Positions 18,493-27,170 of a DNA stretch of 64,000 nt are shown here, one piece after another. Every line of letters begins with the position of its first letter. Positions within the stretch are counted from its first letter, which is position 1. The notes under the pieces were generated by a model, which was given only the letters and a program-made list of their open reading frames with translations, made no database searches and was not told where the DNA came from. The translations under genes and the position numbers were made by a program. This DNA is from Sedimentisphaerales bacterium (GTDB lineage Bacteria > Planctomycetota > Phycisphaerae > Sedimentisphaerales > Anaerobacaceae): contig JAFGEF010000126.1 in assembly GCA_016931715.1 (NCBI GenBank), forward strand, positions 1 through 64,000, written 5' to 3'.

Positions 18493-18654
18493 CTGCATTC
18501 TTCTCAAGCATCATTTCATACAGCAAATTATATGCCGCAATCGTTTTTAGTTTTTTATATGCAATTATGAGCTTTTTCTTTCATAAATTGTATAAATATC
18601 AAACACTTGCAGTTCGCCACAGTTGATTCTGAATTAGGGAATGAACCGCACGAA

Positions 18655-19839
18655 CTAATCAATATAATCCAGCAGAGACACGGACATAATTGTACCGGCT
18701 ATTGACAAAGACATTTGATACAGAACTTCACGTCGTGCCAAATCCACTGTTATTTGTGCAATATCAGCTTCCTGAAGACGTGTCGATTCATCTTCAGCAT
18801 TATATTGAATATCCGTCAGGTTATTCTTAAGGTTTTCTAAAAAGTTTATTTTCATGCCTAACGAAACCTCTGTCTTGACTAAAAGATTGCTTATTTCTTC
18901 TATCGAGGCTAATGTAGTTTCCTGAAGTTCTCTTATCTGGGATTCGGAAAAATTGGCATCATTAATTAGTATATCGCGAATACTAATTAAAGTATCAAAT
19001 AAATCATGAGTTCCCGACGTGCGAACCAATTCTACGCCTGTCTGGCTGATTTGAGTAGTATCAACATATAAAACCTGCCCATTAGTCGAATTTACAACCG
19101 CCAGGTTTGTATCTGTGCCGTCACTGGAGAAAGTTGTCAGACCACCGTCTATGGAAAGAGTCCAGTTTCCTTCTGAGCCGGTCACAGTGAGCCATATATC
19201 GCCTTTTACACTGGAAGTACCGGAGCCTTCACTTGCTCCCGTACTTCCGAAGAACTGGGATGTACCGCGATCATTGGAACAAAAAACTTCTTCACCAACC
19301 AGCAAAGAAGCTGTTTGCATGCCGTCTGCAACCTCAACATCCCTGTTTTTAAAACTGCCATGGTATGTCACAGAAGTAATTTTTCCATCAGTTCTTTCAG
19401 CCAGGTACGGCTCCGAGCCTGAACTGCTGCCCCCGAAAAGATATTGACCGTTGTTTTTCCTGTTGGCTAACGCAAGTAATTCTTCCAATATTTCATCGAT
19501 ACCTTCAGCCGTAGTTGTCCTGTCAACTTCATTATAAGTACCGCTTGTAATCTGGGTAAGCAGCGTACGAACATTACTGATAGACGACACCATGCTCTGA
19601 ACTATATAGGATGATATCTCAAGCGAATCCATAGTTTCCGTAATAGTGTTAATATAATTACTCAAAGACCTCTGTTCTGTTTCAAGCCCAAGTACTTTGT
19701 AGGCAGATGTCGAATCATCGGAAATCCTGTTTATCCGTGAACCGGTTGAAACCTGCTCCTGCAGTTTAGTCATCGCTTCCGTATTAATAAGCAAAGCATA
19801 GCTTACATTATTATAGATATTATTAAGTGATCCGCTCAT
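18655..19839 (-). CDS. flgL: Flagellar hook-filament junction protein FlgL (HAP3)
   Basis: This flagellin-superfamily protein of 394 residues joins hook to filament. The N-terminal domain shows NTEAMTKLQEQVSTGSRINR and the D0/D1 helices. The C-terminal domain shows LQEADIAQITVDLARREVLY and ends in SIAGTIMSVSLLDYI, as usual for FlgL and flagellin. A variable middle (about 150-270) is Ser/Thr/Gly-rich. It starts ten bases after flgK and is the last gene before the terminator. The major flagellin gene itself is not in the window. Confidence 0.92.
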   Translation of the reverse strand: MSGSLNNIYNNVSYALLINTEAMTKLQEQVSTGSRINRISDDSTSAYKVLGLETEQRSLSNYINTITETMDSLEISSYIVQSMVSSISNVRTLLTQITSGTYNEVDRTTTAEGIDEILEELLALANRKNNGQYLFGGSSSGSEPYLAERTDGKITSVTYHGSFKNRDVEVADGMQTASLLVGEEVFCSNDRGTSQFFGSTGASEGSGTSSVKGDIWLTVTGSEGNWTLSIDGGLTTFSSDGTDTNLAVVNSTNGQVLYVDTTQISQTGVELVRTSGTHDLFDTLISIRDILINDANFSESQIRELQETTLASIEEISNLLVKTEVSLGMKINFLENLKNNLTDIQYNAEDESTRLQEADIAQITVDLARREVLYQMSLSIAGTIMSVSLLDYID

Positions 19840-19849
19840 TTTGTCACCA

Positions 19850-21814
19850 TCATATTATTTCCATAAGAGTTGATAAAGAGTTCTGGATCGCAGCAAGATA
19901 TTTTGACATAGCCTGAAACATCTGCTCGAAAATCAGCAGCCTGGCTGCTTCGTCATTTATATTAACACCGCTCAATTCGCTTTGTTGACTCGAGAGATTC
20001 TGAATTGTCGCTTCAACGTTTTCCTGCCGGATACTTCTGGTTGAAACATCCAATCCTATTTCAGTAACCATTTCCCGGTAGAACTCTCCGATTGTCATGG
20101 AATTCAGATTAGTGAACTGTGCGTCCTCCAATCCTGCAAGCCGCGATATATTTTCATTGTCTGTCATATCAGGCCCGATGGAGGTCGCTATGCGTCCCGG
20201 CGCATTGCATATATCCGAACTCACAGCAATATCTGACGCATTTATACCTGAAAAGAAAGTATTTATTCCTATCGCGGCCAATATACCGGTCGTATCGCTC
20301 CGGGCAAAAGCATCGACTTCAAATGTATTTCCGTCAGCCAAATCCCCCGTGCCGAGAGCTATTTCAATGCCGTTGCCAAGCTCCAGTTTATCTCCGGCTG
20401 CGTAACCTGAACCGATACTAAATGTCTTTATTATATCTCCGTCACCATTGGTCACAGTAATTTGCAGGGCGCCATTACCTACCGAGCCTGAACCTGAAAC
20501 AGTAAATGTAAAAGTTTGATTTTCAGTTTCCGAGTAGATACCAGATACGGATATTTCAGGGGGTGATACAGCCCCGGTAAAATCGCTGTCGGTTTGTTCT
20601 GGGAGAACAGCAGGCAGAAAATCGAACTCGTAGCCGGAATCAGCCTGTATGCGAAGCTTAGAATCATAAACCGATGCGCTTATTCCCGTAATGGCTGCAA
20701 TATCGGCGGCCAGTGAAGTCAGAGAATCCTCTGAAATATCGACGGGGATTGTGGTGCGTGTTACTTCGCCAGTATTGACATTTGTTACACGAATAGAAAT
20801 ACCGCCATCAGAAACTGACGCCTCAAAATCAGCAAAATCTTCATCTATCATCGTCCAGCCTGTAAGATTAGTGAACGATCCCTCTGAACCGACTCCCTGA
20901 ACGTGGTATTGATTTATCTGCTGAATCATTTCGGCGGCCAGACTGTTGAGGTCACTGTGAATATCCGAAACCAGTGTATTTTTCAGAGAAATCAAACCAC
21001 CGAGCCTGCCTCCCTGTATTTCTGAATAATAAGCAGATTCACCGGCAATAGAAATACTTAAATCTCCCGCCTGGTTTAATCCAACCTCCAGTTCAACCGA
21101 TGAAGTGCCTGTCAATACAGGTATTCCTGCAATACAAATATTAACTACGCCGTAATCCTGTGATTGAACCTCGACATCAATCAGTTCCGAAAGCTGTGCA
21201 ATACACCGGTCTCTCTGGTCGCAAAGATTGTTGGCTTTTCCCCCGCTGATTTCTATTGTTTCAATTTTACTGTTCATTACGGCAATCGATTCGACAAGAG
21301 AATTAATCTCCTGAATTACACTCTCTGCTTCCTGTGTAATTTGACATTCTATAGTTGTGAGATAATCATCCAGAATATGAAATTTATTTGTCATGCTTTC
21401 AGCAGCAGATACTGCCTGTTCCTGGTATATAATTTCCAGCGGATGCGCCGCAAGCTCCTTTAGTGCGTTGAAGAAATCATCCATAGCCGCATTCAGGCCG
21501 CCGTCAGAGGAAAGTTCCCCAAACATAGTTTCAACTGTTCTAAGAGTGTCAAGTTCCTGAGAAATATAACCCAATGACGATTGCTGCCTGTAAATTTCTT
21601 TTTCCAGAAAATTATTTATTACTCTTGACACTTCACCAGTATCGACACCGCCTCCAAATAACATTGAACCAACCTGCTTCGAGTAAGATGAAGTCAGATT
21701 GAGTTCCTGACGATGATATCCTTCGGTAGCGGCGTTGGCTATATTGTTGCCAATTACCTCGAAAGCCTGTTGTGCCGCACCAAGACCGCTTATTGCTATA
21801 TCATAACTATCCAC
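19850..21814 (-). CDS. flgK: Flagellar hook-associated protein FlgK (HAP1)
   Basis: The 654-residue protein begins MDSYDIAISGLGAAQQAFEV followed by IGNNIANAATEGYHRQ, the rod/hook family N-terminal signature. The C-terminus (VNINDEAARLLIFEQMFQAM then SKYLAAIQNSLSTLMEII) is the FlgK-type closing helix. It forms the first junction ring on the hook. Codons follow the flgN-like gene after a 68-bp spacer, and flgL follows after ten bases. Confidence 0.94.
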   Translation of the reverse strand: MDSYDIAISGLGAAQQAFEVIGNNIANAATEGYHRQELNLTSSYSKQVGSMLFGGGVDTGEVSRVINNFLEKEIYRQQSSLGYISQELDTLRTVETMFGELSSDGGLNAAMDDFFNALKELAAHPLEIIYQEQAVSAAESMTNKFHILDDYLTTIECQITQEAESVIQEINSLVESIAVMNSKIETIEISGGKANNLCDQRDRCIAQLSELIDVEVQSQDYGVVNICIAGIPVLTGTSSVELEVGLNQAGDLSISIAGESAYYSEIQGGRLGGLISLKNTLVSDIHSDLNSLAAEMIQQINQYHVQGVGSEGSFTNLTGWTMIDEDFADFEASVSDGGISIRVTNVNTGEVTRTTIPVDISEDSLTSLAADIAAITGISASVYDSKLRIQADSGYEFDFLPAVLPEQTDSDFTGAVSPPEISVSGIYSETENQTFTFTVSGSGSVGNGALQITVTNGDGDIIKTFSIGSGYAAGDKLELGNGIEIALGTGDLADGNTFEVDAFARSDTTGILAAIGINTFFSGINASDIAVSSDICNAPGRIATSIGPDMTDNENISRLAGLEDAQFTNLNSMTIGEFYREMVTEIGLDVSTRSIRQENVEATIQNLSSQQSELSGVNINDEAARLLIFEQMFQAMSKYLAAIQNSLSTLMEII

Positions 21815-21882
21815 TTATGCTCTCCACGATTTTGTCATTGATTCGCAGTTTGTCGGAACTGTCCCGATTCACTAATCTTTCA

Positions 21883-22407
21883 TTAAAAATCAAAATTAAC
21901 GAGCAGTGATTTATTAACCTCTTTATGCTCACCGACCGTGCCTCGTGCGTTGTAAACCGCCGAGCCTGTTTTACCAAGATTAAAAATACTCTTTATCAGC
22001 AGCTTGTTAAATCTTGAACATTCGGATACAAGAATAATTGTGCCTGCATACTCTTTTTTGAAATTTTCAACCAAACTTTTTAATTGAGTTTTTTTTGTGC
22101 TTACTGAATTTCTTTTCGGTTCGGGCAACCTGGTTTCAAGCATGGATAAAGTGATTTTTTCCATCCCGCACCCGAGGGAATCTGCTAATCCTTTTCTTAT
22201 CATATGCCTTTTCGATTCGTGCTCTTTATACTTATCCGACTCCGCATGGATATCGTTTAGCAGCTTCTGCAATTGGGCGTCATCCCGCTTAATAACCATG
22301 CTTCGCAGCTCGTTCAGACGGGAAAGATTTGTCTGTATATGCTCAATATCAATATCAAGGCATTTCAGCATCTCATCAACTTTGTTTTCTATTTCATTTT
22401 CAGCCAT
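21883..22407 (-). CDS. flgN: FlgN-type flagellar export chaperone
   Basis: This helical cytoplasmic protein of about 174 residues lies directly upstream of flgK, the standard position of FlgN, the chaperone that delivers FlgK and FlgL to the export gate. Residues about 5-60 form a long heptad-rich helix (KVDEMLKCLDIDIEHIQTNL). I prefer the ATG at 22407 (MAENEIE), just after the flgJ stop, over the in-frame ATG at 22422 inside flgJ, because GGAAA lies upstream of it. Sequence identity to known FlgN is not obvious, so the call rests on fold pattern plus position. Confidence 0.62.
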   Translation of the reverse strand: MAENEIENKVDEMLKCLDIDIEHIQTNLSRLNELRSMVIKRDDAQLQKLLNDIHAESDKYKEHESKRHMIRKGLADSLGCGMEKITLSMLETRLPEPKRNSVSTKKTQLKSLVENFKKEYAGTIILVSECSRFNKLLIKSIFNLGKTGSAVYNARGTVGEHKEVNKSLLVNFDF

Positions 22408-22408
22408 T

Positions 22409-22762
22409 TTATAAATTTCCATCCAGAGATATTTCCGATTGATTTACCTTTTCATTTCCCGGCATTTCATTATAAATCTCTTTCCAGAGTCCTAATCCTC
22501 CCTTATCTGCCAAGTCACGTGAAAGACAAAGCCAGAAAATTCCGTCAACCTGACTCGAAACGCTGTCTTTTTCGAAACCCCAGCTTCCGATAGTGTTTTT
22601 CATCTGGTCAAGCAGGTTATTCAACAGGAGCGACTCAAAATCTTTCGCAACCTGTTTTTTCTTCTCATCCGAAACATTCGCAAGTTTCGACTTTTCTACC
22701 TGTTTTACCGGCACAGACTGAACTGCCTGCTCAGGAAATATCAATCGGGCATTTTCCATCAT
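22409..22762 (-). CDS. flgJ: FlgJ-type rod-binding protein (N-terminal domain only)
   Basis: The 117 residues match the rod-binding half of FlgJ: VAKDFESLLLNNLLDQMKNT, then VDGIFWLCLSRDLADKGGLG. The muramidase domain found in gammaproteobacterial FlgJ is absent, so wall opening for the rod must use another enzyme. It sits between flgI and flgN in the expected order, seven bases after flgI. Confidence 0.85.
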   Translation of the reverse strand: MMENARLIFPEQAVQSVPVKQVEKSKLANVSDEKKKQVAKDFESLLLNNLLDQMKNTIGSWGFEKDSVSSQVDGIFWLCLSRDLADKGGLGLWKEIYNEMPGNEKVNQSEISLDGNL

Positions 22763-22769
22763 ATTCGTC

Positions 22770-23891
22770 CTACATCATCTCCAGCTTAGCCTGAAGCGCG
22801 CCTGCTTTTTTCAGAGCGTTAAATATGGCAATTATGTCACTCGGTGTCGCCCCGATACTGTTGAGGCTCTTTGCCAGTTCTGAAACTGTAACCGAACGCG
22901 GCATTGGAATCAGACTTGCTAACGGCTCTGTAACTTCAATAGCAGTATCCTGCACTTTTTCTGTGGTGCCTGAATTTGAAAAAGGAGCTACAGGCTGAGA
23001 AACCATCTCCATTTCAGAGATTTTAACCACGAGAGAGCCTTGCGAAATCGCAACTGCTGATATTGCGACATTTTCACCGACAACAATCGTACCCGTACGT
23101 TCGTTAATAACGACAACAGCAGGAGAATCAACTTTTACTTCGAGCCGGGTTATATCGGAAATGAAGCCGGAAATTTTTTCATCCTCGATGCCGCCGGGCA
23201 CTTTAACCTGAATCGTACCGGCATCAGCTACTTTCGCACTTTCAGGGAACTCGACATTTATCGCCCGCCTGATTTCCTCAGCAGTGGTAAAATCATCATT
23301 TCTCAAATTCAGAGTAACAATTCTGTCGCCCAGAACTTTCTCGAAAAACGATGACAATTCCTGCTCTTCAACAATTGCTCCATTCGGAATCCTGCCGACT
23401 GTCTGGTGATTTTTTGTGACAGTTGATTTCTCTCCCGAGGCAGTCCAGCCTCCAATTGAAACCCCGCCGTCAGCGATGGCATAAATTTGCCCGTCAAGAC
23501 CTTTGAGCAGTGTTGATAACAGCGTCCCGCCCTGAAGACTTTTGGCATCTCCGATTGCTGAAACACTTACATCGAGTCTCGACCCTTCATGATCAAATGG
23601 TCCCAAATCTGAAGTAACCATAACAACAGCGATATTATTGCCTGATAAATCTGTCGGGCTAAGAACAAGACCCTGTTCTCGTAACAGATTGGTAAGCATT
23701 TGTCTCGAAAGCAATGATGAATCGCCTGTTCCTGCCAAACCGACAACCAGACCAATCCCGCTCAGCGGATTGCTGCGAAGCCCGTGAACATCGACAATAT
23801 CCTTTATACGCTCGCACCTGCCTGTATTTATTACACACAGGCATATTACAAGTACGAAAACGATTACAAAAGTATTTGTTTTTGATTTCAT
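22770..23891 (-). CDS. flgI: Flagellar P-ring protein FlgI
   Basis: FlgI forms the periplasmic P ring that serves as a bushing for the rod. The 373-residue protein has a signal peptide (residues 1-26) followed by ERIKDIVDVHGLRSNPLSGI and GLVVGLAGTGDS, both family hallmarks. The ending SLNSIGATPSDIIAIFNALK and KKAGALQAKLEM is also typical. The ATG at 23891 has GGAAG upstream. A cysteine pair lies only in the signal region. Confidence 0.95.
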   Translation of the reverse strand: MKSKTNTFVIVFVLVICLCVINTGRCERIKDIVDVHGLRSNPLSGIGLVVGLAGTGDSSLLSRQMLTNLLREQGLVLSPTDLSGNNIAVVMVTSDLGPFDHEGSRLDVSVSAIGDAKSLQGGTLLSTLLKGLDGQIYAIADGGVSIGGWTASGEKSTVTKNHQTVGRIPNGAIVEEQELSSFFEKVLGDRIVTLNLRNDDFTTAEEIRRAINVEFPESAKVADAGTIQVKVPGGIEDEKISGFISDITRLEVKVDSPAVVVINERTGTIVVGENVAISAVAISQGSLVVKISEMEMVSQPVAPFSNSGTTEKVQDTAIEVTEPLASLIPMPRSVTVSELAKSLNSIGATPSDIIAIFNALKKAGALQAKLEMM

Positions 23892-23911
23892 AAATTTGTA
23901 CTTCCAAAGAA

Positions 23912-24520
23912 TTAGAACGGCCAGATAATATCCAATATCGCACCAAGCCAGCCCGGCTTTGTGAACGGTGAGCTTATCCCCTTGTTTTTTGTCACCAAAT
24001 GGAAATCAGCAACCTGCTCGCTCTTAACCGTGTTATCGTATTCTATATCGCTTGGCCTTACTATGCCGCTTATTTCGATTGTCTGAACATCGCCGGCAAT
24101 GTCACGCTCTCGCGTCCCCATAACGACAAGATTGCCGTTCGGAAGAATATCAACTACAACTACAGTAACACTGTCAACGTACTTTCTCTCATCTTTATAA
24201 TCAGCCTTGCTTGACAGCGAGTTATCGCTGCCGGCTTCCATACCATATTCGCCAATATCAGCGAAATTACCGATTTCGCCGTTAAAAGTAGTTGACCTTT
24301 CCGTCTCTTTTGACAAATCCCTCTTGGCTTTATTATCTACCGTGCTGCTTTCGGCAACTTTTATTGTCAGAACATCACCTATCTGCCTTGCCACATCATC
24401 GGCATAAAGAGATTTGGAATTTTTGCTTCTTTTAGCCCAGATAGATGATGCATGTGAAAAGTCTGCATGGACAAATATCAAAGCCAGAGACAAATATATT
24501 ATTACTTTTTTAAATATCAT
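23912..24520 (-). CDS. flgH: Flagellar L-ring protein FlgH
   Basis: FlgH builds the outer-membrane L ring. The 202-residue protein shows ARQIGDVLTIKVAESSTVDN, VVVDILPNGNLVVMGTRE and ISGIVRPSDIEYDNTVKSEQ, all characteristic. The N-terminal signal ends in HADFSHASSIW with no cysteine, so the usual lipobox is missing. Its presence with FlgI argues for an outer membrane. Start has AAGGAG eight bases upstream. Confidence 0.94.
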   Translation of the reverse strand: MIFKKVIIYLSLALIFVHADFSHASSIWAKRSKNSKSLYADDVARQIGDVLTIKVAESSTVDNKAKRDLSKETERSTTFNGEIGNFADIGEYGMEAGSDNSLSSKADYKDERKYVDSVTVVVVDILPNGNLVVMGTRERDIAGDVQTIEISGIVRPSDIEYDNTVKSEQVADFHLVTKNKGISSPFTKPGWLGAILDIIWPF

Positions 24521-24556
24521 AGTTTCTCCTTATAATTAAAGCGTATGAGTTTTATA

Positions 24557-25558
24557 CTACATAGGTTCCACGCTTCCATCTTCATTAACTTTCGCAATAA
24601 TTATGCGCTGAGAGTCAGCATTTTTTATCTTTATAACATCGCCTGCTTTTCCATCCTGCATAGTTTTTCCAACAGCGGTAATTGAAAAACCCGGTTTTTC
24701 GACACGTATCACTACAGATTGATTCCTCTTTATAATAACCGGCGGCTCTGCCGAACCAACCATATTGTCCGTTACAACGGTATTTGCCTGTATCGCCCTT
24801 CTTGCAAGCAAACCATAAGGTGACTTCCAGTCGGCAGGCTCAGGTAAGCTCGAAGACCTTTTCTCAATTTTCACATTCTCGGAAGTTATTACCGTGCCAG
24901 CAGCAATATCAGTAACAGCAACAGGTACGCGGTTTTCATATTCGAGTCTGAAAATTACATTTCTCGAACCAATATTTTTATCGCCTGACAAAACAGCGAT
25001 CCCGACACTTATCCGGCTTCCCTGAATATTTTTGTCGAGAGCATAAGAATACTTGATATCTTTTTCGGAGTCAGGAATAATCAATTCCTCCGAAGCACGA
25101 ACTGGTTTCCACCCGGTAATCGAATTGCCGGCAAGATTATTTTTCAAAAAATCATCAGCAAGTTTTATAAAATCATCCCCTGTGATAATATGCTGTTTCT
25201 GCTTTACAGCAACTTCTTCTGCACCCATGAATGTCACATCCGAGGCAGGCACTCCATTTGAGGCAAGTCTGCTTAATATTGTATTCCTTGATATAACAAT
25301 CTCCTGGGACGGCATGGAAAAACGACCTAAAGTAACCTGGTTTGCTTTCTTAACAAGAGTTTCAGTACCTCTTACAATTCCAATATGACCGAGCAATAAA
25401 GCGCTGTCCTGAATCGCGATTTCTCTCGGCAGATAAATCTGCAAACCAGAACCGCCTGCTGTTTCATTGGGAGCATTGACAGAACGCGTATCGCCATAAG
25501 CGGAACACAGAATGGAAAAAGCAAAGACAAATTCGAAGATAATCCTGTTTTTATTCAT
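24557..25558 (-). CDS. flgA: Flagellar P-ring assembly chaperone FlgA
   Basis: This 333-residue periplasmic protein has a signal peptide (1-22) and a C-terminal SAF domain with VPVAVTDIAAGTVITSENV and LLARRAIQANTVVT, then the closing VGKTMQDGKAGDVIKIKNAD, as in FlgA. It assists FlgI assembly. It is longer than the roughly 220-residue enterobacterial FlgA because of an N-terminal extension. It follows flgG by nine bases. Confidence 0.9.
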   Translation of the reverse strand: MNKNRIIFEFVFAFSILCSAYGDTRSVNAPNETAGGSGLQIYLPREIAIQDSALLLGHIGIVRGTETLVKKANQVTLGRFSMPSQEIVISRNTILSRLASNGVPASDVTFMGAEEVAVKQKQHIITGDDFIKLADDFLKNNLAGNSITGWKPVRASEELIIPDSEKDIKYSYALDKNIQGSRISVGIAVLSGDKNIGSRNVIFRLEYENRVPVAVTDIAAGTVITSENVKIEKRSSSLPEPADWKSPYGLLARRAIQANTVVTDNMVGSAEPPVIIKRNQSVVIRVEKPGFSITAVGKTMQDGKAGDVIKIKNADSQRIIIAKVNEDGSVEPM

Positions 25559-25567
25559 AATAATCCT

Positions 25568-26353
25568 CTAATTTCCGAGATTGTTGGCTGTCTTTAACAT
25601 ATCATCTCCGGCGCTTATCGCACGGGAGTTGATTTCATATGCTCTCTGGGCAGTAATCAGGTTGACCAGTTCAGTTACCATCTGCACATTTGATTTCTCC
25701 AGAAATCCCGATTGTATTGAGCCAAAACCGTTCTCACCCGGAGTACCGGTAATAGGTGAGCCGCTTGCAATGGATTCCTTAAACAAGTTATCTCCCTCAC
25801 TCGAAAGACCCGCTGGATTCGGAAAACGTGCCAGTTGTATATTACCCACAACGGATTGCGAACCTGAAGCATCAGTAATATTAACGCCCCCGTCTTTTTG
25901 TATCGTTATCGAAACCGCATCCGATAAACCGCTTATTGAAGGTTCTACAGCATATCCATGTGAAGTAACTAATTCTCCATTGGCATTTGTTTGCAATGTG
26001 CCGTCACGTGTATATCTTAATTCTCCGTTTGGCATTACAACCTGCAGGAAACCTTCTCCTGATATAGCTATATCAAGATTATTACCGGTGTTTTCAAGTT
26101 CACCTGCGGTAAAAATTTTTACATTTGATGCCGCCCGAACACCGCTTCCTATTTCCAAACCGGTAGGAGCGATTATTCCCGATGCGACTTCCGTACCTGA
26201 TTCCTGCATTTTGATGTAAAGCAGGTCCTGAAAATTTATCTGGCTTCGCTTAAATCCGGTCGTATTTATATTCGCGAGATTATTCGAGATAGTATCCACC
26301 ATCATCTGCTGAGCGGCCATGCCTGTCGCTGCCGTAGAAAACGCTCTTAACAT
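25568..26353 (-). CDS. flgG: Flagellar distal rod protein FlgG
   Basis: The 261 residues begin MLRAFSTAATGMAAQQMMVD and continue with TISNNLANINTTGFKRSQIN, the rod protein signature. The C-terminus has SNVQMVTELVNLITAQRAYE. Length (261) matches FlgG of many species. It forms the distal rod passing through the P and L rings. AAAGGAG precedes the ATG. Order flgF-flgG-flgA-flgH-flgI is conserved. Confidence 0.95.
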   Translation of the reverse strand: MLRAFSTAATGMAAQQMMVDTISNNLANINTTGFKRSQINFQDLLYIKMQESGTEVASGIIAPTGLEIGSGVRAASNVKIFTAGELENTGNNLDIAISGEGFLQVVMPNGELRYTRDGTLQTNANGELVTSHGYAVEPSISGLSDAVSITIQKDGGVNITDASGSQSVVGNIQLARFPNPAGLSSEGDNLFKESIASGSPITGTPGENGFGSIQSGFLEKSNVQMVTELVNLITAQRAYEINSRAISAGDDMLKTANNLGN

Positions 26354-26426
26354 TTCAAACTCCTTTTATCATTATTTCTGTGTTCAGCGATACATAATGC
26401 GCAGAACTCTGCACGCAACACGATTA

Positions 26427-27161
26427 TTATCCCATTGCCACACTCATGAGGCTGCTTGAGGCCTGTCTGTTCGTATTCAAAAACTCCATATTCGCCTCAT
26501 ACATCCTTGTAACCATCATCATATCCACTAATTCTTCTACTATCTGGACATTTGAGGCTTCCAGAAATCTCTGCTTTACTATGATATTTTCCGCCGCTGA
26601 AGGCTCAATGCCTTCTTCGGTAACCATAAAACAATTACATCCGACCGGCGCCAGCTTGTTCTGGTTATCAGCAAAATCAACAAGCTTGAATTTTCCTAAC
26701 GTCGCACCATGTGCACTGACAGTGCCATCGGCTGCTGCGAAAACTTCTGAAACAGAAACACTGCTCGGAATAGTAATTGTTCCCGATTCCCCTGCTACAA
26801 TTCTTCCCTGCATATCGACAATCTGTCCGTTTTGATCTATGTTGAATGTTCCATTTCGTGTGTACAGAGGACCATCAGGAGTTTCTATAACAAAAAATCC
26901 CTTTCCCATCAGGGCAAAATCCAGCTCACGTCCTGTTTCAGTCATATTGCCCTGGGAAAAATCAAAAGCAGATTCCAGTTCAACTGTCCCGGGTGTATAT
27001 GTCTGATTCGCGGAATCCTGCTCTTCCATCGCTTTTGAAAACGCATTGCATCTGCGCTTGAATCCGACTGTACTGACATTAGCCAGATTATTTGTGATGA
27101 TTTCATATTCTTTCATCAAAGCATCTATACTTGAACTAATCTGGTTTGTAATTTCAGACAT
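26427..27161 (-). CDS. flgF: Flagellar proximal rod protein FlgF
   Basis: This 244-residue rod-family protein (EYEIITNNLANVSTVGFKRR near the N-terminus; SNVQIVEELVDMMMVTRMYE near the C-terminus) lies immediately upstream of flgG, where FlgF is expected. It lacks a signal peptide because it is exported through the flagellar apparatus. Confidence 0.88.
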   Translation of the reverse strand: MSEITNQISSSIDALMKEYEIITNNLANVSTVGFKRRCNAFSKAMEEQDSANQTYTPGTVELESAFDFSQGNMTETGRELDFALMGKGFFVIETPDGPLYTRNGTFNIDQNGQIVDMQGRIVAGESGTITIPSSVSVSEVFAAADGTVSAHGATLGKFKLVDFADNQNKLAPVGCNCFMVTEEGIEPSAAENIIVKQRFLEASNVQIVEELVDMMMVTRMYEANMEFLNTNRQASSSLMSVAMG

Positions 27162-27170
27162 ATTTTACCT

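Noticed and set aside
21840-21875. Weak sigma-28-like box before flgK
   Set aside because: The -10 matches six of eight bases and no -35 box is seen; the gene is better explained by the upstream operon promoter.
25581-26219. 212-residue plus-strand reading frame
   Set aside because: It lies wholly within flgG on the other strand and shows no domain.
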